A DNA stretch of 14,597 bases, from the NCBI GenBank assembly GCA_003695725.1, contig RFHX01000042.1:1-14597 (forward strand). Reading direction: 5' to 3'. Both the position numbers and the translations under genes were made by a program. Source of the stretch: Candidatus Schekmanbacteria bacterium. Its GTDB lineage: Bacteria; Schekmanbacteria; GWA2-38-11; J061. Shown here one piece after another: positions 7,666 through 13,167 of this stretch. Numbering within the stretch: position 1 is the first letter of the stretch; each line of letters begins with the position of its first letter. The notes beneath the pieces were generated by a model. The model was not told the origin of the DNA, did not search any database, and was given only the letters and a program-made list of their open reading frames with translations.

Positions 7666-8522
7666 TGGCTCAAGTAAAATTTATCGAATTTTTGAAAGAC
7701 ATCAAAATTGAACATACTCTTTTTGCTTTGCCATTTGCTATAACTTCAATGTTTATGGCAATCGACTCTTTACCGGAAATCAAACTTTTTTTCTGGATTA
7801 TCCTTGCAATGGTTGGTGCAAGAAGTTGGGCTATGGCATTTAACAGAATTGTAGATGCTGAATATGATAGAAAAAATGAGAGGACTAAAAACAGAGCAAT
7901 ACCTGCTGGCAGGTTGAGCAAAAAACAGATGTTTTTTTACGCTTTTATTGCCCTTTTAATATTTGAGATATCAGCATATGAAATAAACCATCTTGCCTTT
8001 CTACTTTCTCCATTGGCTATTTTCATAATATCATTTTATTCTTTTACTAAGCGTTTTTCCTATTTTTCTCACTTCTTTCTCGGCTTATCTCTTGCAATTG
8101 CACCGGTTGGTGCATGGGTTGCTGTAAAGGAGGAAATTTCATTGATTTCAATTTTGCTTGGTTGCGCAGTCCTTTTTTGGACAGCAGGTTTTGATATTTT
8201 ATATTCATTGCAGGATATCGAGTTTGACAAAAAGGAAGGTCTTTATTCATTTCCGGTAAAGTTTGGCATTGAGAAGTCTCTGCTAACAGCAAGAATTATG
8301 CATGCCATAATGATATTATTTTTAATAATACTTTCATATCCGGCAGCGCTTGGAAGATTTTATATATTAGGAATTGTCTTATGCGGAATATTTATCGCCT
8401 ATGAACATTTCATCGTAAAACCAAGCGATTTGAGTCGAATTAATCAGGCATTTTTTACGGTCAATGCAGTAGTTAGCGTTGCAATTATGATATTTACCAT
8501 TGCCGACATTTTTTTACGGTAG
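7665..8522 (+). CDS. ubiA: UbiA-family polyprenyltransferase (4-hydroxybenzoate-polyprenyltransferase-like)
   Basis: Integral membrane enzyme that attaches a polyprenyl chain from the diphosphate to an aromatic ring during quinone synthesis. Seen: 285 residues with about nine hydrophobic segments. The first Asp motif is NX3DX3D at N60, D64 and D68 (NRIVDAEYDRKNERTKNRA). The second is DX3D at D184/D188 (DILYSLQDIEFDKKEG). The sequence style (IEHTLFALPFAITSMF, SWAMAFNRI, SFPVKFG) recalls the 'ubiA_other'/MqnP group associated with the futalosine menaquinone route more than MenA; this is from memory and unverified. It overlaps the upstream methyltransferase gene by one base. If it is MqnP the symbol should change, and mqn genes should lie elsewhere. 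Confidence 0.9.
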   Translation: MAQVKFIEFLKDIKIEHTLFALPFAITSMFMAIDSLPEIKLFFWIILAMVGARSWAMAFNRIVDAEYDRKNERTKNRAIPAGRLSKKQMFFYAFIALLIFEISAYEINHLAFLLSPLAIFIISFYSFTKRFSYFSHFFLGLSLAIAPVGAWVAVKEEISLISILLGCAVLFWTAGFDILYSLQDIEFDKKEGLYSFPVKFGIEKSLLTARIMHAIMILFLIILSYPAALGRFYILGIVLCGIFIAYEHFIVKPSDLSRINQAFFTVNAVVSVAIMIFTIADIFLR

Positions 8523-8570
8523 ATATATAGTTGTAGGTGAATTTTTCCCTTCTTTTTTGTTTAGCAATAC

Positions 8571-8597
8571 CTCGACACTCGAGAAGACCTGTATAAT
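8571..8597 (+). promoter_or_regulatory. Candidate promoter/operator for the aconitase gene
   Basis: A perfect -10 hexamer TATAAT (8592-8597) lies 118 bp before the GTG start. The best -35 is TCGACA (8572-8577), 5/6, but at a short 14-base spacing. The -35 falls inside a 13-base inverted repeat, CTCGACACTCGAG (8571-8583). The 192-bp gap has no other convincing gene, so a separate aconitase promoter is reasonable, although this one is not canonical. Confidence 0.3.
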
Positions 8598-8700
8598 TTT
8601 GCCTGAAAATCCCTTTTTCATTAGACTTTTTTTCAATTCTTGTGTATTAGAAAAAAGTTTTATTGAAAATTCAAAATATTCATAATGCCAATTTAATGGA

Positions 8701-8706
8701 AGGAGG
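8701..8706 (+). promoter_or_regulatory. Ribosome binding site that fixes the GTG start of aconitase
   Basis: AGGAGG, a near-perfect Shine-Dalgarno sequence, lies 8 bases before GTG 8715. The ATG at 8707 is in another frame and reaches a stop within a few codons, so GTG is the real start. Confidence 0.8.
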
Positions 8707-8714
8707 ATGAAGAA

Positions 8715-10643
8715 GTGGGATTGAATCTAACTCAAAAGATTTTAAAATCACACCTTGTAAGCGGAAAGCTTATTCCCGGTGAAGAAATTGCAATAAAAAT
8801 TGATCAAACTCTTACCCAAGATGCTACGGGGACAATGGCATATCTGCAGTTTGAAGCTCTTGGAATACCGAGAGTTAAAACAAAACTTTCTGTAAGTTAT
8901 GTTGACCACAATACCTTACAGTCGGGTTTTGAAAATGCTGATGACCACCGTTATCTTCAGTCTGTAGCGGCAAAGTATGGAATTTATTTTTCAAAGCCGG
9001 GAAACGGCATTTGTCATCAAGTAAATCTTGAGCGTTTTGGTGTGCCCGGCAGAACGCTTCTTGGCTCTGACAGCCATACACCAACAGGCGGCGGCATCGG
9101 AATGATTGCAATCGGTGCAGGTGGGTTGGATGTTGCAGTTGCAATGGGGGGAGGACCATTTTATCTTGCCACACCCAAAGTAGTTCTTGTTGAACTGACA
9201 GGAAAGCTCCGTCCTGGTGTTTCTGCCAAAGATATTATTCTCGAGGTATTAAGGCAGGTTTCAGTCAAAGGTGGAGTTGGAAAAATATTTGAATACGGAG
9301 GTCCCGGCGTAAAAACTTTGAGTGTCCCGGAACGTTCAACCATTACAAATATGGGCGCTGAGCTTGGTGCTACAACATCGATTTTCCCGAGTGATGAAGT
9401 AACAAAAGAGTTCCTCAAAGCACAGGGGAGAGTAAAGGATTGGAAGGAATTGAAAGCGGACAAGGATTGCGAATATGATGAAGTTTTAAAGATCGATTTG
9501 AATAAGTTAGAACCATTGATTGCCCAGCCCCATTCACCTGACAATGTCTGTAAGGTAAAGGAAATTGAAGGTAAACCTGTTCAACAGGTCATAATTGGAA
9601 GCTGCACAAATTCTTCATATAAGGATCTAATGACTGTTGCAGGGCTTTTGAAGGGCAAAAAAGTCCATCCTGATGTAAGTTTTGCTGTGGCGCCGGGTTC
9701 GAAGCAGGTTTTTGAGATGATATCGAGGAATGGAGCTCTTGCTGAAATTGTTGCCGCTGGAGCTAGAATCCTTGAATCAGCCTGCGGTCCCTGTATTGGT
9801 ATGGGACAAGCTCCTTGCAGTGGCGGTGTTACTGTAAGAACATTCAATAGGAATTTTCTTGGACGTTCCGGTACAAAAGATGCATTGGTTTATCTTGCAA
9901 GCCCCGAGGTGGCTGTCGCAACTGCTCTCAAAGGGAAAATTGCAGATCCAAGAAAACTTGGGAAGTTCCCAAAAGTTTCAATGCCGAAAAAGTTTATTGT
10001 AAATGATAATCTCATTGTAAAGCCGCCAAGAGACGGAAGCAAGGTTGAGATTGTCAGGGGACCAAATATTGCTCCACTTCCGAAAAATAAACCATTGCCA
10101 AATACATTGTCGGGAAAAGTGCTTCTTAAAGTAGGTGACAATATAACGACTGACCACATTATGCCAGCAGGGGCAAAGATTTTACCGCTTCGCTCGAATA
10201 TACCTAAAATATCTGAACATGTTTTTGAGGTTGTTGATCCAAATTTTTCTGAACGGGCAAAAAAGAATAAAGGAGGATTCATCATAGGTGGTGAAAACTA
10301 TGGACAAGGATCAAGCCGTGAGCATGCGGCTCTTGCTCCTATGTATCTGGGAATCAAATTTGTTCTCGCTAAATCATTTGCAAGAATACACAGGGCGAAT
10401 TTAGTTAATTTTGGTATTCTTCCCCTTAGATTCAGCAAAGATTCAGATTACGCCTCTTTGAAAGAGGGTGATACACTCAAGATTGAAAATGTTCATAAAG
10501 CGTTGAAAAACAATGAACCTCTCAAAGTAAGAAACTTGAGGACGAAGAAGACACTCGAAGCAACCTATGATTTGACCGAAAGGCAAAAGGCAATAATCCT
10601 TGCCGGAGGATTGCTCAACTATACTAAAAAGAATGTTAAGTAA
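8715..10643 (+). CDS. Aconitate hydratase, single-chain 'Aquifex-type'
   Basis: Iron-sulfur hydro-lyase that interconverts citrate and isocitrate in the TCA cycle. Seen: 642 residues, shorter than AcnA/AcnB (about 850-890) but carrying both the catalytic [4Fe-4S] domains and the swivel domain in one chain. Cluster cysteines are C297 (GSCTNSS) and C357/C360 (SACGPCIGMGQ). LLGSDSHTPTGGGIGMIAIG is the N-terminal signature. The swivel domain carries GGENYGQGSSREHAAL, with S533, S534 and R535. ITTDHIMPAG marks the linker to swivel region. The start is GTG with a strong AGGAGG. LeuC/homoaconitase-like proteins are related, but those usually have a separate small subunit, so aconitase is preferred. 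The gene ends just before a strong terminator and appears to be its own unit or the last of the plus-strand run. Confidence 0.93.
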   Translation: MGLNLTQKILKSHLVSGKLIPGEEIAIKIDQTLTQDATGTMAYLQFEALGIPRVKTKLSVSYVDHNTLQSGFENADDHRYLQSVAAKYGIYFSKPGNGICHQVNLERFGVPGRTLLGSDSHTPTGGGIGMIAIGAGGLDVAVAMGGGPFYLATPKVVLVELTGKLRPGVSAKDIILEVLRQVSVKGGVGKIFEYGGPGVKTLSVPERSTITNMGAELGATTSIFPSDEVTKEFLKAQGRVKDWKELKADKDCEYDEVLKIDLNKLEPLIAQPHSPDNVCKVKEIEGKPVQQVIIGSCTNSSYKDLMTVAGLLKGKKVHPDVSFAVAPGSKQVFEMISRNGALAEIVAAGARILESACGPCIGMGQAPCSGGVTVRTFNRNFLGRSGTKDALVYLASPEVAVATALKGKIADPRKLGKFPKVSMPKKFIVNDNLIVKPPRDGSKVEIVRGPNIAPLPKNKPLPNTLSGKVLLKVGDNITTDHIMPAGAKILPLRSNIPKISEHVFEVVDPNFSERAKKNKGGFIIGGENYGQGSSREHAALAPMYLGIKFVLAKSFARIHRANLVNFGILPLRFSKDSDYASLKEGDTLKIENVHKALKNNEPLKVRNLRTKKTLEATYDLTERQKAIILAGGLLNYTKKNVK

Positions 10644-10664
10644 ATAAATTTAAGCAAAAATTTT

Positions 10665-10702
10665 AAAAGGGCAGAGTTTCGTCTTGAAGCTCTGCCTTTT
10701 TT
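10665..10702 (+). terminator. Rho-independent terminator after the aconitase gene
   Basis: Stem GGCAGAGTTTC (10670-10680) pairs with GAAGCTCTGCC (10686-10696), 11 pairs with one G-T wobble and a GTCTT loop. It is followed by six T (10697-10702). Upstream AAAAG can extend the stem. It lies 26 bases after the aconitase stop. Confidence 0.93.
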
Positions 10703-10722
10703 GCGGAATTCGATTTGGCAAT

Positions 10723-10759
10723 AAAAAAGCAGGAAACCATTTTTCTGATTTCCTGCTTT
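10723..10759 (-). terminator. Rho-independent terminator after the PEP-CTERM gene
   Basis: Inverted repeat AAAGCAGGAAA (10726-10736) and TTTCCTGCTTT (10749-10759) with a 12-base loop. Read on the minus strand, the hairpin ends in a run of six U (complement of 10723-10728). It lies 20 bases beyond the stop of the minus-strand gene. With the aconitase terminator it insulates two converging transcripts. Confidence 0.88.
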
Positions 10760-10778
10760 ATAGGTTCTAAATCAAATA

Positions 10779-11498
10779 TTATTTCATCTTTTTCTTTAAT
10801 CCAACTGCGCCCAAAAGTCCAAGTCCGAGAAGAACGAATGTTGAAGGCTCTGGAATAGGGAAAGCAAATGATTGGCTATCAGGAATTATATCGCTTGTCA
10901 ATTCGGCGAGCTGTCCGGTGTTTCCGAGATATATACCAGAGAAAAGGTCATAGCCATATGAATCATAATCTTGCCAACCGAAATGCCATTCGATTCTGCC
11001 TGTATCATACAAAATTATTTCAAATTCATTTAGATAATCGGAATCTTCATCATCATATGTTTCAGTGTACCAAAAGAATATGGCGCGGTTCGATTCGAGC
11101 TTGTAACCATAATGTCCATAATAGTAAGATGATAAATCATCATAAGCTGCCATTAGGTATGTACCATCAGGGTTGTCAGCAATCAAATCATATTCATATC
11201 CATATCCATAATTGGAGTCGGTGTCAAACTCGTCCATTAATTGGACATATCCATTTGAATCGATGGCAAAGCGGTCATAGGTCTTGTTTGCAATTTCGAC
11301 GGTAAAGCCAAGAGAAATATCTGTCCAATGAGAGTCATCATCAGAATCATAAAAATCAAGACTCGATGGAGCATAATAGTGATAATTGCTTGGAATCTCA
11401 TAAAAATTGGGGTCAACAGGTGTAATGGCTTGAGAATTTACCAAGAAAGTTCCAAAAAATATAAGACTGAGAATTAATACTTTAAATGTCTTCATCAT
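10779..11498 (-). CDS. Secreted PEP-CTERM sorting domain protein
   Basis: Exported protein expected to be recognised by an exosortase (EpsH/Xrt family), cleaved near its PEP motif and delivered to the envelope or exopolysaccharide. Seen: 239 residues. There is a signal peptide at 1-24 (KTFKVLILSLIFFGTFLV, probable cleavage after SQA). The C-terminal tripartite sorting signal spans 215-239: IPEPST, a hydrophobic helix of about 14 residues, then KKKMK. The mature part is very rich in Asp and Tyr. Segments such as FAIDSNGYVQLMD, YLMAAYDDLSSYYYG, NRAIFFWYTETY and FEIILYDTGRIEWHFGW resemble a nidogen-like (NIDO) beta domain; this is pattern memory, not a search. Two adjacent ATGs are possible starts (11498 or 11495), with GGGAG 5 or 8 bases upstream. 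A consensus sigma-54 promoter precedes it. No exosortase is in the window. Confidence 0.92.
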   Translation of the reverse strand: MMKTFKVLILSLIFFGTFLVNSQAITPVDPNFYEIPSNYHYYAPSSLDFYDSDDDSHWTDISLGFTVEIANKTYDRFAIDSNGYVQLMDEFDTDSNYGYGYEYDLIADNPDGTYLMAAYDDLSSYYYGHYGYKLESNRAIFFWYTETYDDEDSDYLNEFEIILYDTGRIEWHFGWQDYDSYGYDLFSGIYLGNTGQLAELTSDIIPDSQSFAFPIPEPSTFVLLGLGLLGAVGLKKKMK

Positions 11499-11565
11499 TA
11501 TCTCTCCCTTTAAAGTGATGCTTCAAAAATTATACGAATCATCCAACCGTTGCTCTTTAATTTTA

Positions 11566-11581
11566 AGCAATAACTGTGCCA
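11566..11581 (-). promoter_or_regulatory. Sigma-54 (RpoN) -24/-12 promoter of the PEP-CTERM gene
   Basis: On the minus strand the sequence is TGGCACAGTTATTGCT, which matches the RpoN consensus TGGCAC-R-N4-TTGC-W at every defined position with exact spacing. Transcription would start near 11555, giving a leader of about 57 nt before the ATG at 11498. Its placement directly upstream of a PEP-CTERM gene agrees with the known RpoN/PrsK-PrsR control of PEP-CTERM genes in several bacteria. Confidence 0.85.
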
Positions 11582-11686
11582 ATTCTTTGCTCAGACATCA
11601 TTTTTTTTTAACATATTGAAATTTCGAATTATTTTCATTTCTATGATTGTACCGTTAAAAAAATAAATTATGATATGATGAAAAAA

Positions 11687-11705
11687 GTGTCTTAAAAGTC
11701 GACAT
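11687..11705 (-). promoter_or_regulatory. Dyad element 1, candidate enhancer-binding-protein site
   Basis: GTGTCTTAAAAGTCGACAT has TGTC and GACA arms separated by nine bases. It lies about 140 bp upstream of the predicted sigma-54 start point, a usual distance for an NtrC-family activator. It matches element 2 at 19 of 25 positions when the shared AAAAAA upstream of each is included (11681-11705 against 11746-11770). Confidence 0.55.
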
Positions 11706-11751
11706 ATAAACTTAAGAATAATGCTAACATACTGAAAAATAATATAAAAAA

Positions 11752-11770
11752 GTGTTCAAAAAACCGACAC
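11752..11770 (-). promoter_or_regulatory. Dyad element 2, candidate enhancer-binding-protein site
   Basis: GTGTTCAAAAAACCGACAC is the second copy, 65 bp (about six helical turns) from element 1 and about 205 bp upstream of the sigma-54 start point. Its outer arms extend to a perfect inverted repeat AAAGTGT (11749-11755) and ACACTTT (11767-11773). Confidence 0.55.
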
Positions 11771-11825
11771 TTTCAATATCTTTTTACTGACACTGCGAAA
11801 TTAAATTGTATATGACTCAAAAGAA

Positions 11826-11848
11826 ATTATCAGTTGCCAAGTGATAAT
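11826..11848 (+). promoter_or_regulatory. 23-bp near-perfect palindrome, candidate operator of the flavoprotein gene
   Basis: Arms ATTATCA (11826-11832) and TGATAAT (11842-11848) flank an inner TTG-C-CAA core. Only the two G positions at 11833 and 11841 break the symmetry around C11837. It lies 65 bp before the flavoprotein ATG and overlaps a weak promoter-like pair, TTGTAT (11806-11811) and TATCAG, at 16-base spacing. A dimeric repressor or activator site is likely; the regulator is unknown. Confidence 0.5.
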
Positions 11849-11913
11849 GATTTGAATTATTTAAAAATTTATGCAAAAGAGTTGTTATAGATTAAGAGTA
11901 AAGGAGGAATATT

Positions 11914-12555
11914 ATGAAAGTACTGGGAATATCAGGAAGCCCTCGCAGGAACAAGACGACAGACAGGCTTGTGCAGGAGGTTTTGAGTACAGTTGATTGT
12001 GAAAGTGAATTCATTTCTCTTGCAGGGAAAAAAATTTCTCCCTGCATTGCCTGCCTTGGATGTGTAAAAGATAATATCTGTAAAGTGAAAGATGATATGA
12101 CAGAGTTGCGCAAAAAAATTGTTGAGGCAGATGCCTATGTGATTGGTGCTCCTAATTATTTTTCAGTACTCAATGGATTGACGCACTGCTTTATGGAACG
12201 TTTTTATCAATTCAGACATCGTGAGGGGAAGGCAGTTGCGGGGAAGCTCGGTATTGCTGTTGGCGTTGGGGGAGGTATGCCCAATGCTCCTGCAGAAAAC
12301 ATCAAAACCTTTTTCCAATATAATCAGATTGAGTGTATTGGGGAGATTACAGCTCAAGGGGCGGCATGCTGTTTTGTGTGTGGATATGGAGAAACCTGCA
12401 AAGTTGGAGCAATTTATATGTTTATGGGTGAAGGGACAAAAATTACAGATGAGATAATTCCTGACCTTTCAAAACAACCTGATAAGATTGAAGAAGCACA
12501 TCAACTTGGCAAAAAACTTAGTGAAAGACTGAAAAGTTTTGCCCTCGGCACTTAA
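11914..12555 (+). CDS. Iron-sulfur flavoprotein (NADPH-dependent FMN reductase / flavodoxin fold)
   Basis: Probable cytoplasmic electron carrier or reductase with FMN and a [4Fe-4S] cluster. Seen: 213 residues. The opening MKVLGISGSPRRNKTTDRL is the FMN phosphate-binding loop. A compact CX2CX2CX5C motif follows at C44, C47, C50 and C56, the arrangement known in archaeal iron-sulfur flavoprotein Isf. DDMTELRKKIVEADAYVIGAPNYFSVLNGLTHCFMERF is the typical second half of the fold (in two parts: DDM...GAPNYF and the helix after it). A second cysteine set occurs late at C152, C153, C156 and C162. The start has AGGAGG 6 bases upstream. The gene stands alone, diverging from the PEP-CTERM gene and ending 7 bp from the converging YqaA-like gene. 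Family confidence is high; the physiological substrate is unknown. Confidence 0.88.
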   Translation: MKVLGISGSPRRNKTTDRLVQEVLSTVDCESEFISLAGKKISPCIACLGCVKDNICKVKDDMTELRKKIVEADAYVIGAPNYFSVLNGLTHCFMERFYQFRHREGKAVAGKLGIAVGVGGGMPNAPAENIKTFFQYNQIECIGEITAQGAACCFVCGYGETCKVGAIYMFMGEGTKITDEIIPDLSKQPDKIEEAHQLGKKLSERLKSFALGT

Positions 12556-12562
12556 TTTTCTA

Positions 12563-13156
12563 TTAAAATACGTACTTCAAAAGGATAAATCCCCCAAGAA
12601 GTAAGATTACAAAAATAATCGAGAGAATATTGAAATATTTATCTATGAATTCCCTTATAGGTTCGCCAAACTTCCACAAAAGTCCTGCCACAATGAAAAA
12701 GCGTGCAGACCTTGAAATAACTGAAGCAAGAACAAAGACAGGGAAATTTATGGAAAAAACGCCTCCAGCTATTGTAAAAACCTTGTATGGAATGGGGGTG
12801 AAGCCTGCTGTGAAAACAGCCCAAAAATTCCATTCATTATATATTTTGCTTACACGGTCAAAGACTGCAGGTGTAAATCCCGGCACATAGTGAAAAAAGA
12901 AATATGAAATCCCCGCATATTCCCACAAAAATTTACCGATTCCATATCCCAGCATTCCTCCAAGGGCCGAGCCGATTGAGCAAATAAGTGCAAACTTGAA
13001 TGCCCTGCGCGGTTTAGAAATAACAAGCGCTATTAGCAGCACATCCGGAGGAATTGGAAAGAACGAAGATTCCGCAAAAGCGAGTAAAAAAAGTGCCGGC
13101 GCTCCATATGGAGTATCAGCCCAATGGAGGACCCAATCATAAAGTTTTCTCAGCAT
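12563..13156 (-). CDS. YqaA/DedA-type membrane protein (VTT/SNARE-associated domain)
   Basis: Inner-membrane protein of the DedA superfamily. Members are linked to lipid carrier flipping, membrane homeostasis and proton-dependent transport; the exact role of the YqaA branch is not established. Seen: 197 residues with four to five hydrophobic segments. The family motif AESSFFPIPPDVLLI near residue 30 has a buried Glu and a re-entrant-loop proline pair. A GSALGGMLGYGIG segment follows, and the second re-entrant motif is GFTPIPYKVFTIAGG. SARFFIVAGLLWKFG is the usual conserved Arg-containing helix. The C-terminus is one long hydrophobic helix ending in KYVF. It starts 11 bp after the TPR lipoprotein stop, so both are probably one transcript. 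The ribosome binding site is weak, which suggests coupling to the upstream gene. Confidence 0.9.
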   Translation of the reverse strand: MLRKLYDWVLHWADTPYGAPALFLLAFAESSFFPIPPDVLLIALVISKPRRAFKFALICSIGSALGGMLGYGIGKFLWEYAGISYFFFHYVPGFTPAVFDRVSKIYNEWNFWAVFTAGFTPIPYKVFTIAGGVFSINFPVFVLASVISRSARFFIVAGLLWKFGEPIREFIDKYFNILSIIFVILLLGGFILLKYVF

Positions 13157-13167
13157 TAAATCTTTTC

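Larger units (their letters stand above)
11499..11913. other. 415-bp divergent intergenic regulatory region
   Basis: No coding region is seen. From left to right it holds the PEP-CTERM ribosome binding site, a sigma-54 promoter reading left (11566-11581), and a very AT-rich stretch with a run of nine T at 11601-11609. Next come two related dyad elements (11687-11705 and 11752-11770), a lone GACAC half-site (11789-11793), a palindrome (11826-11848), and the flavoprotein's AGGAGG site (11902-11907). Confidence 0.8.

Noticed and set aside
8500-8685. 61-codon plus-strand ORF filling the ubiA-aconitase gap
   Set aside because: It starts inside ubiA, has no Shine-Dalgarno sequence and its Phe/Ser-rich translation looks like AT-rich noncoding DNA.
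10868-11305. 145-codon ORF on the plus strand opposite the PEP-CTERM gene
   Set aside because: Its His/Asn-rich translation is the mirror of the Asp/Tyr-rich real protein; the minus-strand gene has a signal peptide, sorting signal, promoter and terminator.
11597-11609. IHF-like site between the sigma-54 promoter and the enhancer dyads
   Set aside because: ATCA followed by a T tract resembles part of the IHF consensus but misses the R positions; only a bend-prone AT tract can be claimed.
11789-11793. Third enhancer dyad (GACAC)
   Set aside because: The matching GTGT arm at the right spacing is absent, so it is at most a half-site.
12540-12550. Small hairpin TGCC-CTC-GGCA at the converging gene ends
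   Set aside because: Only four base pairs with no clear T run on either strand; not a credible terminator.
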